A DNA stretch of 64,000 nt from Renibacterium sp043789415 (GCF_043789415.1 NZ_JBDLLW010000002.1:1-64000); one strand, 5' to 3'; shown: positions 27,569 through 36,440, numbered from the stretch's first letter. Translations and numbers: made by a program. Notes: generated by a model from the letters alone, not told the origin.

Positions 27569-27958
27569 GTGAACAGAACCCATTCCTCAACGCAGCCGGA
27601 CGATGTGCAGAACATCACCACGGCCAGAACCTCGCACAGCGACGAGATGCGCGGCAGGATGGCGAAATATGCCATTGCGATGGGAATCCGCTTGGTCTGC
27701 TTCGCACTGCTGTTCTTCGTGGATGGTTGGTGGAAGCTGCTACCCATTGCGGGCGCCGTGTTCATTCCCTGGTTCGCTGTGATCATTGCCAATGGCGGCA
27801 GCGATACCGCCGTTCCGGAGGAAAACGCCCTGCTGGACCATGCTCCGCAGCCAGAACTCGAGGCACCGGCTCAGCCCGCTGAGGAAGCCGAAGAACCGGT
27901 GGTACTGGAAGGCGAGATCATCCCCGAAGAGATCACCTCCGACCCCGGTAAGGCATGA
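27569..27958 (+). CDS. DUF3099 membrane protein
   Basis: This protein of about 129 residues opens with a short polar region (TSHSDEMRGRMAKYAIAMG), a hallmark of DUF3099. Two hydrophobic segments follow (IRLVCFALLFFVDGWW and LLPIAGAVFIPWFAVIIA), then an acidic proline-rich tail. GTG 27569 is selected over upstream in-frame codons because it follows GGGAGAA and matches family lengths. It overlaps the next small gene by four bases (ATGA) and heads a tightly packed four-gene set ending with YbaK. Function is unknown. Confidence 0.85.
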   Translation: MNRTHSSTQPDDVQNITTARTSHSDEMRGRMAKYAIAMGIRLVCFALLFFVDGWWKLLPIAGAVFIPWFAVIIANGGSDTAVPEENALLDHAPQPELEAPAQPAEEAEEPVVLEGEIIPEEITSDPGKA

Positions 27959-28197
27959 GTTTTCTCGATTCCCTGGCCGGGCCCCAGACTCCGCACGCTC
28001 CGCAATGTTCCAGGAAGGCGTGCCGCGCTGAGGCGCGTTGGCAGTTACGCTGGAACAACCCGAAAGTGCACACTCCAGAACGGCTCAAAATCTGGCTGGC
28101 CTGCGATGAACATCGCGAATGGCTGGAAGAGTACTTGCGGGTTCGTGGTTTTTTCCGCGATACCGTGCCGTTTTCCGCAAGTTTTGGAGAGGCTTAG
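27955..28197 (+). CDS. Small conserved actinobacterial protein with Cys/His pattern
   Basis: An 80-residue soluble protein conserved next to SURF1 genes in actinobacteria. Residues CSRKACRAEARWQLRWNNP and LACDEHREWLEEYL contain cysteines and a histidine (CxxxxC ... CxxH) that could form a small zinc site. It overlaps the DUF3099 gene (ATGA) and abuts SURF1 (TAGTG, one shared base), which implies translational coupling with a cytochrome oxidase assembly factor. Homologues are sometimes mis-annotated as acetone carboxylase; nothing here supports that activity. Confidence 0.85.
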   Translation: MSFLDSLAGPQTPHAPQCSRKACRAEARWQLRWNNPKVHTPERLKIWLACDEHREWLEEYLRVRGFFRDTVPFSASFGEA

Positions 28198-29102
28198 TGT
28201 TCCGCTTTCTGTTTAGTCGCAAATGGCTCGGCTACTTACTCGTTGCGGTCATCTTCGCGATCGCGTGCCTCGGGCTAGGGCTTTGGCAGCTCTCCCGGAA
28301 AGCGGAAGTCGATGCTGCAGCGCATAAGGTGACCAGCAACTACTCAGCTAAACCCCTGGAGTACGCGGAGGCCAAAGCCCAGTTCGCATCACTAGATCTG
28401 TCAAAGGAATGGACACCGGTCAGCCTGACCGGTGTTTACGACGTCGCCGGTCAACGAATCGTGCGCAACCGGCCGCTCAACGGGCAACCAGGGTACGACG
28501 TGGTGATTCCGCTCCGGTTGACGAACGGTGATGCCGTGGTGATCGATCGCGGGTGGTTGCCGATCGGCGATAAGGATCCCGGGCGGCCGGATTCCGTTCC
28601 GGCCCCACCCTCAGGAACCGTCACCGTGCTGGCCCGGCTCAGGCCCGGTGAAATTAAATTACAGCGCGGCGCACCCGAGGGTCAATTGGCTTCCATTGAA
28701 CTCAAGGACTACGCGCAGCAGCTGAACTATCCCTTGATGACGGGAGCCTACGGTGTGATGTTCCAGGAGACCCCCTCGGTTTCACCGGTCCCCGCCGCGC
28801 TCTCCGTTCCGGAGTTCGATGATGGCACCAACTTAAGTTATGCCCTGCAGTGGTTTGCGTTCGGATTGCTCTTCCTCGTCGGTTACGGCTATGTGGTTCG
28901 ACAGCAGGTCAAACTGGATCGCCTTGAGCTCGACGAAGAAGCCTTAGCTGAGCAGCAGCTGGGCCGGAGTTCGGCATTCCAGGCCCGACGGAAGACCGCG
29001 GCCACAACGCAGCGCAAGCCCACCGCGGAAGACGAAGAGGACGCCCTTCTGGACGCTCAGGGATTTCAAGGCGGTCAGGCAGCTCGTCAGGAACGCCGAT
29101 GA
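28197..29102 (+). CDS. SURF1 family cytochrome oxidase assembly protein
   Basis: About 301 residues: an N-terminal membrane segment with GLGLWQLSRKAEVD, a central extracytoplasmic domain with the SURF1 signatures LTGVYD and VIDRGWLPIGD, and a second membrane segment near the C-terminus (WFAFGLLFLVGYGYVV) followed by a charged tail. SURF1 helps insert heme A in cytochrome c oxidase, in line with ctaA and ctaB elsewhere in this window. The GTG at 28197 shares its first base with the upstream stop and has GGAGAGG just before it; a longer reading from 28119 would overlap the previous gene. Confidence 0.93.
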   Translation: MFRFLFSRKWLGYLLVAVIFAIACLGLGLWQLSRKAEVDAAAHKVTSNYSAKPLEYAEAKAQFASLDLSKEWTPVSLTGVYDVAGQRIVRNRPLNGQPGYDVVIPLRLTNGDAVVIDRGWLPIGDKDPGRPDSVPAPPSGTVTVLARLRPGEIKLQRGAPEGQLASIELKDYAQQLNYPLMTGAYGVMFQETPSVSPVPAALSVPEFDDGTNLSYALQWFAFGLLFLVGYGYVVRQQVKLDRLELDEEALAEQQLGRSSAFQARRKTAATTQRKPTAEDEEDALLDAQGFQGGQAARQERR

Positions 29103-29563
29103 ACAATCCAGTGGAAATCGTCCGCCAAGCACTGCTCGACGCTGGTGCCCCGGATAGCGTGGTCACCTTGGAGCAGGAAGTACCGACCGCTGAAGCCGCA
29201 GCGCGGGTTCTCGGCTGCTCCCGTGAGGCCATCGCGAACAGCCTCATCTTCGACCTCGACGGCGAGCCCTTGCTGATCCTTGCGAGCGGTGCGGCCCGGG
29301 TGGACACCGTTTTGATCGCAGAACTCCTGGGCAGCTCAAAGATCCGCCGAGCCAGCCCGGAGTTCGTCTTTCAGCACACCGGGCAACAGATCGGCGGAGT
29401 AGCCCCGCTGGGCCATCCGCACCCGATCCGGACTCTGCTCGATGAGTCCCTGGCAGCACACGAACTGCTCTGGGCAGGAGCGGGTGACCATCTGTCGATG
29501 TTCTCTTGCAGTTATCCCGAACTATTACGGCTGAGTCAGGCCCAAGAACTCCGGGTACGCTGA
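29099..29563 (+). CDS. YbaK/EbsC-type aminoacyl-tRNA deacylase
   Basis: A 154-residue protein with the YbaK/ProX fold: REAIANSLIFDLDGEPLLIL, a lysine in SSKIRRASPEFV, and HTGQQIGGVAPLGH (the GGVxPxG loop). Such proteins hydrolyse mischarged tRNAs, usually Cys- or Ala-tRNA(Pro). It overlaps SURF1 by four bases (ATGA). It is convergent with the ABC-F gene; the short gap holds no clear terminator. Confidence 0.92.
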   Translation: MNNPVEIVRQALLDAGAPDSVVTLEQEVPTAEAAARVLGCSREAIANSLIFDLDGEPLLILASGAARVDTVLIAELLGSSKIRRASPEFVFQHTGQQIGGVAPLGHPHPIRTLLDESLAAHELLWAGAGDHLSMFSCSYPELLRLSQAQELRVR

Positions 29564-29607
29564 AGCTCCCGCCAGCGCTGTACTTAGCTCTGCTTACTTG
29601 AGGCTGC

Positions 29608-31206
29608 TCAGGCGAGAGTGATCAAATCGAGGTAATCGGCGCTCCAGTGATCCTCCACCCCGTCGGGCAGCAGAACCACTCGTTCCGGATTGAGTGCTTC
29701 GACAGCGCCTTCATCGTGGCTCACCAAGACGACAGCACCGGTGTAATTCCGCAGTGCCCCGAGGATCTCTTGACGGCTCGCCGGGTCGAGGTTGTTCGTG
29801 GGCTCATCGAGCAGCAGCACATTGGCGCTGGAGGCGACGATGGTGGCCAAGGCCAAACGAGTCTTCTCGCCGCCGGAGAGCACACCGGCGGGCTTATCGA
29901 CGTCGTCCCCGGAGAACAGGAAGGAGCCCAGCACACCACGGACCTCGGAGTCTCTCAGTTCTGGGGCAGCGGAGCGCATGTTCTCCAGCACCGTCCGATT
30001 GGTATCCAGGGTGTCGTGCTCCTGAGCGTAATAACCGATCTTCAGCCCATGCCCGGGCAGCACCTCACCAGTATCCGGTTTATCGACGCCGGCCAGCATG
30101 CGCAGCAGCGTGGTCTTACCTGCGCCGTTGAGACCCAGCACCACCACCTTGGATCCGCGGTCGATTGCCAGATCCACATCGGTGAAGATCTCCAGCGAAC
30201 CATAGGACTTGCTCAGCCCCTCCGCGGTCAGCGGGGTCTTGCCGCAGGGTGCCGGGTTCGGGAAGCGCAGCGCGGCAACCCGGTCCTCGGTACGGGCTTC
30301 GGCGAGACCGGCGAGCATCCGCTCGGCACGGCGGGCCATATTCTGTGCGGCGACGGCCTTGGTGGCCTTGGCGCGCATCTTATTGGCCTGATCGAGGAGC
30401 ACCCCGGCCTTCTTCTCGACGTTCACCCTTTCGCGCTTGCGCGCCCGTTCATCGGTCTCCCGCTGTTCGAGGTACTTCTTCCAGCCCAGATTGTACTGGT
30501 CGATAGTGGCCCGGTTAGCATCCAGGTGATAGACCTTATTGACCGTGGCTTCCAAGAGCTCAACATCGTGGCTGATCACGATCAGGCCGCCTTGATGCGC
30601 CTTCAGGAAGTCTCGCAACCAGCTGATTGAGTCGGCGTCCAAGTGGTTAGTCGGTTCGTCGAGCAACATGGTCTCGGCACCCGAGAAGAGAATTCTGGCC
30701 AGTTCGACGCGACGTCGCTGACCACCCGAGAGAGTACTCAAAGGCTGGTTCAGGATCCGCTCGGGCAGCGCCAGATTGGAGGAGATCGCGGCAGCCTCGG
30801 ACTCAGCGGCATAGCCGCCGTTGTTCAGGAATTCCTGCTCCAGGCGGTCATAGCGGCTCATCGCCTTATCGCGGATCTTCGCGTCATCGCTGGCCATCTC
30901 GGCTTCAGCTTTGCGCAATTTGGTGATCACCTTGTCCAGATCCCTGGCCGAGAGAATCCGGTCACGCGCCAGCTGTTCCATATCCGGAGTGCGCGGGTCC
31001 TGAGGCAGATAGCCGATCTCGCCGTTTCGGGTCACCTTGCCGGCGGCGGGCAGTCCCTCCCCTGCCAGCACCCTGGTGAGCGTGGTCTTACCGGCGCCAT
31101 TGCGGCCGACCAGGCCGATCTTATCGCCCTTGTCGATACGGAAGGACACCTCGTCCATGAGCAGTCGTGCCCCCGCACGCAGCTCGAGGTCTTGGACGAT
31201 AATCAC
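29608..31206 (-). CDS. ABC-F family ATPase (ribosome-associated)
   Basis: A 532-residue protein with two ATPase domains and no membrane segments. The first has GRNGAGKTTLTRVLAG and LSGGQRRRVELARILF; the second has GLNGAGKTTLLRMLAG and LSGGEKTRLALATIV. They are joined by a charged helical linker (about residues 245-300, rich in Arg/Lys/Glu). This is the ABC-F plan, in which the linker reaches into the ribosome E site to regulate translation or protect against antibiotics. Closest in style to housekeeping actinobacterial ABC-F proteins; resistance function is not indicated by sequence alone. Confidence 0.94.
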   Translation of the reverse strand: MIIVQDLELRAGARLLMDEVSFRIDKGDKIGLVGRNGAGKTTLTRVLAGEGLPAAGKVTRNGEIGYLPQDPRTPDMEQLARDRILSARDLDKVITKLRKAEAEMASDDAKIRDKAMSRYDRLEQEFLNNGGYAAESEAAAISSNLALPERILNQPLSTLSGGQRRRVELARILFSGAETMLLDEPTNHLDADSISWLRDFLKAHQGGLIVISHDVELLEATVNKVYHLDANRATIDQYNLGWKKYLEQRETDERARKRERVNVEKKAGVLLDQANKMRAKATKAVAAQNMARRAERMLAGLAEARTEDRVAALRFPNPAPCGKTPLTAEGLSKSYGSLEIFTDVDLAIDRGSKVVVLGLNGAGKTTLLRMLAGVDKPDTGEVLPGHGLKIGYYAQEHDTLDTNRTVLENMRSAAPELRDSEVRGVLGSFLFSGDDVDKPAGVLSGGEKTRLALATIVASSANVLLLDEPTNNLDPASRQEILGALRNYTGAVVLVSHDEGAVEALNPERVVLLPDGVEDHWSADYLDLITLA

Positions 31207-31579
31207 AGTGTTCTCCCGGTGTTTTGGTCAGCAGTTAATCGGCCTTGTTCCGGTCAGCGACGGTGGCGACCCACAGAGTTGCACCACATCACGGGTGCGA
31301 ATTCACGAGGCAAAGGCCTATCCAGTCTACGCCGTCGCGGACGGTAAAGTGGCACGGCCGGTTCTTTGCGTCTCCTGGAGTTCGAGGGCGGATCGACGAA
31401 CCTGCCAAACAACGCCTCAGCAGGCGTTTTCGGACCGGGCAGTAACTAGCGGTGATCAACGATGCCGCAATATCCTTGTGGGGTATCGATAAATACCTCC
31501 TCTAAAGCAACGGGTAAAGTCAGGAAACACAACGAACTTCTTTGTCCGATCCAAACAATTCCATTCCAAGGAGCGATTT
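31207..31579. other. Intergenic region upstream of the biotin transporter
   Basis: About 370 bases without a supported gene. A hairpin AACGCCT-CAGC-AGGCGTT at 31411-31428 followed by TT could be a terminator. Nearer to bioY there is GGTATcgataaATACC (31483-31498), a small inverted repeat that could bind a biotin regulator. AAGGAG lies just before the GTG start of bioY. No riboswitch was recognised. Confidence 0.5.
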
Positions 31580-32218
31580 GTGAATCCCAGCCCCGCAGAG
31601 CTCGACGAAGTCGAGCGCACCACGAGTCATACAGTGCCCGGTAAGAAGGCCCGTCGCCGCTGGGGCGCTCAAGACCTTTCCTTGATCGCGGTTTTCGCGG
31701 CGCTCTTGATCATGGTCGCTGTGGTACCTCCTCTTCAGATCGGCAACCTCTTGAGTGTGCCGCTGACCCTGCAGACCTTGGTGGTCACCCTGAGTGCGCT
31801 GCTGCTCGGCGCCGGCCGTGGCTTCGCCGCCGTCGGCCTCTACGTGGTCCTCGGTTTGGCCGGTCTGCCGATCTTCTCCGGTTTCCGAGGCGGAATCGCT
31901 CTGCTGGCGGGACCCAGCGCGGGTTACATCATCGCCTTCCCCATCATGGCTGCGGTGGTCGGTGCCTTGGCGACTCTTATTGCGCGCCGAGCCTGGCGGC
32001 TGGCTCCGGTGCTGTTCACGGCCGCCGGGATCGCTGGCCTGCTGGTCAGCCATCTGCTCGGAATCCTGGGCATGATGATCAATGGAAAGACCTCCTTCGG
32101 CGCGGCACTCGGCGCAGATGCCATCTTCATTCCGGGGGATCTTTTGAAGATCGCTCTCGCAGTAGCACTTGCCCTCGCTGTGCACCGCGCTTTCCCTCGG
32201 CTCCTGCGAGACCGTTGA
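31580..32218 (+). CDS. bioY: Biotin ECF transporter substrate-binding protein BioY
   Basis: A 212-residue integral membrane protein with about six hydrophobic segments and the BioY signatures LTLQTLVVTLSALLLG, GLAGLPIFSGFRGG and GPSAGYIIAFP. It captures biotin with high affinity and works with the adjacent BioM ATPase and BioN transmembrane coupling protein. The start is GTG with AAGGAG. The stop overlaps the TTG start of bioM by four bases (TTGA), so the trio is one operon. Confidence 0.95.
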   Translation: MNPSPAELDEVERTTSHTVPGKKARRRWGAQDLSLIAVFAALLIMVAVVPPLQIGNLLSVPLTLQTLVVTLSALLLGAGRGFAAVGLYVVLGLAGLPIFSGFRGGIALLAGPSAGYIIAFPIMAAVVGALATLIARRAWRLAPVLFTAAGIAGLLVSHLLGILGMMINGKTSFGAALGADAIFIPGDLLKIALAVALALAVHRAFPRLLRDR

Positions 32219-32931
32219 GCGTCGTACTGAACGCTGCCGCCGTCCGGGTCAAAAACCCGGACGGCGAGCTGTTGTCTCTGCTGCACAGCACCAGTCTGCA
32301 ATTGGATGAGCAACGGATCGCGGTGATCGGCGCCAATGGTTCTGGAAAATCCACCCTCTTGCGGCTGGTCAACGGTTTACTGACGCCGAGCTCGGGGAGC
32401 GTCACGGTCAACGGTCTGGACACGGTTAGGGACGGCGTTGCTGTGCGCCAGCAGGTCGGATTCATGTTCACCGATCCGCTGTCTCAATTGGTGATGCCGA
32501 CCGCCGTCGAGGACGTCGAACTTTCACTGCGGAAAAAATACCCTAAAGCTGTCCAGCGCCGAACTGCGGCGCTAGAGCTCTTGGAACGGTTCGGCCTCGG
32601 TGTGCTCGCTGAGCAGAGCATCTACTCACTTTCCGGCGGAGAACGTCAATTGGTTGCGCTGAGCAGCGTGCTCGCCATCGAGCCTAAGATCCTGGTGCTC
32701 GATGAACCGACGACGCTTCTGGACCTGGTGAACACCCACCAGCTGGTGGAACGTCTCGAGATGCTCCCCCAGCAAATCATCCTGTCCACCCACGATCTGA
32801 GCTTGGCGGCACGAGCGGAACGTTTGCTCCTGGTCGATCGGGCGCGAGTGATCTATGACGGACCGGCGGATGAGGGGATCGAACGGTATCGGGAGCTCGC
32901 TATTGCCCGCGGGAAAGCTGAGAGGCGCTGA
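32215..32931 (+). CDS. bioM: Biotin ECF transporter ATPase BioM
   Basis: A 238-residue ATPase: Walker A (GANGSGKSTLLRLVNG), Q-loop (FMFTDPLSQLVMPT, typical of energy-coupling factor ATPases), signature (SLSGGERQLVAL), Walker B (ILVLDEPTTLLD) and H-loop (STHDLSLA). It powers biotin uptake through BioY/BioN. TTG start overlapping the bioY stop; its own stop is directly followed by the bioN ATG. Confidence 0.95.
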   Translation: MSVVLNAAAVRVKNPDGELLSLLHSTSLQLDEQRIAVIGANGSGKSTLLRLVNGLLTPSSGSVTVNGLDTVRDGVAVRQQVGFMFTDPLSQLVMPTAVEDVELSLRKKYPKAVQRRTAALELLERFGLGVLAEQSIYSLSGGERQLVALSSVLAIEPKILVLDEPTTLLDLVNTHQLVERLEMLPQQIILSTHDLSLAARAERLLLVDRARVIYDGPADEGIERYRELAIARGKAERR

Positions 32932-33573
32932 ATGCGAGGCCACAGTTTTCTGATCGGCAGCTATCTACCCGGGACGAGTTTCCTGCATCGTCTGCCTTAC
33001 CTTTATAAGCTGCTGGGCATGGCAGCGATCGGCGTGCTGTGCTATCTTCTGCCGTTGATCTTCCCGCCCGGATGGCTGGCGCTGAGCGGCCTCCTGGCGG
33101 CTGTCCTGCTGATCTTCGGGCTGGCGCGATTGCCGATCAGGGCATTGCTGAGCCCGGTCAAATTGCTCTGGCCCGTACTGCTGATCCTGGTGGTTTACCA
33201 CTGCCTGATCCGGGGGATCCCGCAGGGGCTGGAAACCGCGGCCAATATCGTGCTCATCATGCTCAGCTGCGTCTATACGGCATGCTTACTGATGCTGAGC
33301 ACCCGCAATCAAGAGATCCTCGACGGACTGAGTCTGCTGGCTCGTCCCCTGCGTCATCTGGGCGCTGATCCAGAGCGCTTCGCGCTCACCGTGAGCATTA
33401 TGTTCCGCAGCGTCCCCTATCTACTGGGGGCTTACGCAGATATTCACGATGCGGCCAAAGCTCGCGGGCTGGAGCGCAGTGTCAAAGCGCACCTGATGCC
33501 GACGGTGATCAGCACAGTGGCGCTGGCGCAATCCACCGGCGAAGCGCTGGCGGCCCGCGGGATCGGCGATTAG
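32932..33573 (+). CDS. bioN: Biotin ECF transporter transmembrane protein BioN
   Basis: A 213-residue EcfT-type protein with about five membrane segments and a coupling region near the C-terminus (AKARGLERSVKAHLMPTVI) containing the conserved Ala-Arg-Gly motif that contacts the ATPase. It links BioM to BioY. The ATG directly follows the bioM stop. Presence of all three parts means this biotin uptake system is complete in the window. Confidence 0.94.
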   Translation: MRGHSFLIGSYLPGTSFLHRLPYLYKLLGMAAIGVLCYLLPLIFPPGWLALSGLLAAVLLIFGLARLPIRALLSPVKLLWPVLLILVVYHCLIRGIPQGLETAANIVLIMLSCVYTACLLMLSTRNQEILDGLSLLARPLRHLGADPERFALTVSIMFRSVPYLLGAYADIHDAAKARGLERSVKAHLMPTVISTVALAQSTGEALAARGIGD

Positions 33574-33589
33574 CCAGCGCTGAGCACGG

Positions 33590-34606
33590 TTAGGCGTCTT
33601 GATAGCCCTGCGGGTTGTTCTCTTGCCAGCGCCAGTGGTCAGCACACATCTCTTCGAGATCCTTAGCGGCAGACCAGCTCAGATCGGCCAGCGCGGCCGA
33701 AGCATCGGCGAAGCTGGTAGCCAAGTCGCCCGGTCGACGGGCACCGATCACATAGTCGATGGTGCGCCCCGAGACCTTCTGGAAAGTGGCGATGACTTCG
33801 AGCACCGAGTAGCCACGACCCGTGCCCAGGTTCCAGCGGTAGACACCGTCGTTCTTCGTAAGGTATTCAAGGGCCGCCAGATGCCCTTCGGCCAGGTCGA
33901 CGACGTGAATGTAGTCGCGCACTCCGGTGCCGTCGGGCGTCGGGTAATCATTGCCGAACACTGTGACTTTTTCGCGCCGTCCCACCGCTACTTGGGCAAC
34001 AAAGGGCACCAAGTTGTTGGGAACGCCACTGGGGTCTTCGCCGATCCGGCCCGAGGGATGTGCTCCCACCGGGTTGAAATAGCGCAGCAGGGCGATCCCC
34101 CACTCCGGATCAGATTTGCCCAGATCGCTCAGGATCTCCTCGATCTGCTGCTTTGTCCGGCCGTAGGGATTGGTGGCACCCAGCTCGGCTTTCTCGATTA
34201 GCGGGCTATTCGCCGTCGCACTGTAAACCGTCGCTGAGGAACTGAAGACCAGCTTCTTCACACCGTGGTTCTTCATGCTCTGCAATAGGTGCAGAGTGCC
34301 GATCAGGTTGTTCCGGTAGTAGAGCAGCGGCTCAGCTACCGACTCCCCCACCGCCTTCAAGCCGGCGAAGTGGATCACAGCCTCCGGGGATTCCTGCACG
34401 AAAACTTGCTCTAGGGCGGCTTCATCCAGCAGGTCAACTTCGTGGAAGCTCACGGCTTTGCCGGAAAGTTCCTGGACTCTGCGCAGTGATTCCACCGAGG
34501 AATTGAGGAGATTGTCCACCACGACCAGCTGGTGGCCGCGTTCCAAGAGTGCGAGCACGGTGTGCGAGCCGATGTATCCCGCGCCGCCGGTGACCAGAAT
34601 TTTCAC
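33590..34606 (-). CDS. galE: UDP-glucose 4-epimerase
   Basis: A 338-residue extended SDR: NAD-binding GGAGYIGSHT at residues 7-16, the substrate/catalytic Ser-Tyr-Lys set (FSSSATVYS and NPYGRTKQQ), and the GalE C-terminal pattern (YCW-like RWNLGTGRGYSVLEV, RPGDLATSFADASAA). It interconverts UDP-glucose and UDP-galactose, feeding cell-surface polysaccharides. GTG start without a strong ribosome site. Stands alone, convergent with bioN. Confidence 0.95.
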   Translation of the reverse strand: MKILVTGGAGYIGSHTVLALLERGHQLVVVDNLLNSSVESLRRVQELSGKAVSFHEVDLLDEAALEQVFVQESPEAVIHFAGLKAVGESVAEPLLYYRNNLIGTLHLLQSMKNHGVKKLVFSSSATVYSATANSPLIEKAELGATNPYGRTKQQIEEILSDLGKSDPEWGIALLRYFNPVGAHPSGRIGEDPSGVPNNLVPFVAQVAVGRREKVTVFGNDYPTPDGTGVRDYIHVVDLAEGHLAALEYLTKNDGVYRWNLGTGRGYSVLEVIATFQKVSGRTIDYVIGARRPGDLATSFADASAALADLSWSAAKDLEEMCADHWRWQENNPQGYQDA

Positions 34607-34695
34607 GATGTGCTGACTGCCTTCTGTTTAAGTTTCCCCAATAACTTCTGCCGTCAGAATATTACCGCACGGTACTGCTGTGGCATCCTTGGTCC

Positions 34696-35610
34696 ATGAG
34701 TTTTAACGAAGGCGCACAACTTGACCCCTCGCAGGTGGAAGACCGTCGAGGTTCCGGGATGGGCCGAGGCGGTAAAACCGGAATCGGCATCGTCGGCGCA
34801 CTGATCCTGCTGGTCGGTGGGTACTTCGGCATCAACTCGGGCGTGCTGAACGGTTTGGTAGACGCGGTGGACGGCGGCCAGGCTCAGCAGCAGCCCGCCG
34901 GACCGGTAGCCAGCGGAGGCGCCAATGAGTGCAAAACAGGAGCGGATGCCAATAACCGTCTGGACTGCCGGATCACCGCCACCGCGAACAGCCTGAATGC
35001 TTTTTGGCCCGGCTATTTGAAGCAGCGAGGGGCAAAGTACACCCAGATTAAAACCGTGCTTTTCGACGGTCAGGTCAGCACCGGCTGCGGCCCGGCGAGC
35101 ACCGACGTCGGACCGTTTTATTGCCCGGCAGATAAAATCGCCTACTTCGATCCGGGATTCTTCCAGGAGTTAGTTGACCGCTTCGGTTCATCGGGCGGAC
35201 CGCTGGCTCAGGAGTACGTGGTGGCTCATGAGTTCGGCCACCATGTGCAGGACAACCTGGGCAGCATCTCCAACGCCCAGGACGACCCGCAGGGCGCCAG
35301 TTCCGGATCGGTCAGGGTCGAGCTGCAAGCAGACTGCTACGCCGGAATCTGGATGAAATACGCCTCCACCACAAAGGACCCGGCGACCGGGCAGCCCTTC
35401 CTCAAGCCGCTCAGCCAGAAAGATCTGAACGATGCGCTGTCGGCGGCTTCCTCGGTGGGTGACGACCGGATCCAGAAAGCGGCGACCGGGCGCACCAACC
35501 CAGAGTCCTGGACGCACGGCTCCAGCGCACAACGCCAGAAGTGGCTGACCATCGGTTACCAGAACGGCGATGTAGCGAAGTGCGACACCTTCTCGGTGCG
35601 CACCCCGTAG
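34696..35610 (+). CDS. Membrane-anchored neutral zinc metallopeptidase (YpfJ family)
   Basis: A 304-residue protein of the YpfJ/neutral zinc metallopeptidase family. It opens with MSFNEGAQLDPSQVEDRRG, has one membrane segment near residues 30-50 (IGIVGALILLVGGYFGI) and then an extracytoplasmic domain. The zinc site is VAHEFGHHVQDNLG; SGSVRVELQADCYAG supplies the downstream glutamate. The C-terminus WTHGSSAQRQKWLTIGYQNG is a family mark. Substrates are unknown. Upstream promoter elements were not resolved. Confidence 0.93.
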   Translation: MSFNEGAQLDPSQVEDRRGSGMGRGGKTGIGIVGALILLVGGYFGINSGVLNGLVDAVDGGQAQQQPAGPVASGGANECKTGADANNRLDCRITATANSLNAFWPGYLKQRGAKYTQIKTVLFDGQVSTGCGPASTDVGPFYCPADKIAYFDPGFFQELVDRFGSSGGPLAQEYVVAHEFGHHVQDNLGSISNAQDDPQGASSGSVRVELQADCYAGIWMKYASTTKDPATGQPFLKPLSQKDLNDALSAASSVGDDRIQKAATGRTNPESWTHGSSAQRQKWLTIGYQNGDVAKCDTFSVRTP

Positions 35611-35687
35611 CTTCTCGGGCGTCGCTGCGCTGGAGCGTCACCGTCATCTTTTCCCCCGCCGTCTCTTTCCGGGTAGCTGAGATAGCG

Positions 35688-35758
35688 GAGCCCACTGTAA
35701 AGCAGATTCAGTGGGCTATGGTCACTATGGCCCAGTGAACGAGTGATTCAGTGGGGCC
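35688..35758. repeat. Intergenic palindromic repeat, copy A
   Basis: Starts GAGCCCACTGTAAAGCAGATT. AGCCCACTG pairs with CAGTGGGCT, and a second hairpin (GGCCCAGTGAA... to TTCAGTGGGGCC) follows after TATGGTCACTA. A diverged copy is at 35849-35935. Confidence 0.6.
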
Positions 35759-35848
35759 AAGTTCCGATGAGGCAGGGTTTCACAGTGAGGCCAGGCTCTG
35801 GGGATTCCGCAGACGGAACTCTCAACGCTGCACAGAAACCATCTACCA

Positions 35849-35935
35849 GAGCCCACCGTAAAGCCGATTCGCCGGGCTATAGTCACCATGGCCCACTGAA
35901 CCCGCGTTTCACTGAACCCTCGTTTCGCTGGGGCC
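35849..35935. repeat. Intergenic palindromic repeat, copy B
   Basis: GAGCCCACCGTAAAGCCGATT and CTATAGTCACCATGGCCCACTGAA match copy A in order with scattered substitutions; the stem is weaker here. It ends at a GGGGCC like copy A after an insertion. Confidence 0.6.
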
Positions 35936-36037
35936 TGGTTTCAATAATGGGGTCGATTTCAGCGAACGAGGTTTCGATAAGTGCCGGTTTCAGTGGGACG
36001 GTTACCAGACGCCAGCATCACACAACGGCTTAAACAA

Positions 36038-36071
36038 CGGTGGGCGGGCATCATCAGATGCCCGCCCACCG
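36038..36071. terminator. Hairpin at the end of the suf operon
   Basis: CGGTGGGCGGGCATC (36038-36052) pairs exactly with 36057-36071 around a four-base loop. It lies ten bases after the stop of the last suf gene (minus strand). On that strand it is followed by TTGTTT, weakly U-rich. Confidence 0.75.
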
Positions 36072-36081
36072 AACTCGAGAA

Positions 36082-36399
36082 CTAGATATTGAAGCCGAGG
36101 GCCCGCATCTGGTCTTTGCCGTCCTCGGTGATCTTCTCGGGACCCCACGGCGGCATCCAGACCCAGTTAATCCGCCACTCATCGACCAGGCTGCCGAGGG
36201 CGTTCTCCACCTGCTCCTCAATCACGTCCTGCAACGGGCAGGCCGCCGTGGTGAGGGTCATATCGAGCAGCAAGGCGCCGTCCTCGGCGTATTTGAGATC
36301 ATAGAGCAAGCCCAGGTCCACCACATTGACGCCAAGTTCGGGGTCGATGACATCCTTGAGCGCTTCTTCAAGCTCGGGGAGTTCCACTGTTGCAGCCAT
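36082..36399 (-). CDS. sufT: SufT/MIP18-type Fe-S assembly factor
   Basis: A 105-residue DUF59 protein: ALKDVIDPELGVNVVDLGLL, MTLTTAACPLQDVIEEQ (conserved Cys) and WVWMPPWGPEKIT. SufT-like proteins help mature Fe-S proteins, probably at a late step. Last gene of the suf operon, 41 bases after sufC, followed by a strong hairpin. Confidence 0.93.
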   Translation of the reverse strand: MAATVELPELEEALKDVIDPELGVNVVDLGLLYDLKYAEDGALLLDMTLTTAACPLQDVIEEQVENALGSLVDEWRINWVWMPPWGPEKITEDGKDQMRALGFNI

Positions 36400-36440
36400 A
36401 GTGTCTACCTTCTTCGTGAACTGGTGATCCGTGAGTCGGC

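Larger units (their letters stand above)
35611..36037. other. Palindrome-rich intergenic region
   Basis: About 430 bases between the convergent metallopeptidase and suf genes with no supported gene. It contains two related repeat copies (35688-35758, 35849-35935) and many scattered CAGTGGG/CCCACTG words, suggesting degenerate copies of an older repeat. Confidence 0.5.

Noticed and set aside
29647..30630. A 327-codon plus-strand frame
   Set aside because: Antisense to the ABC-F ATPase with its clear Walker and signature motifs.
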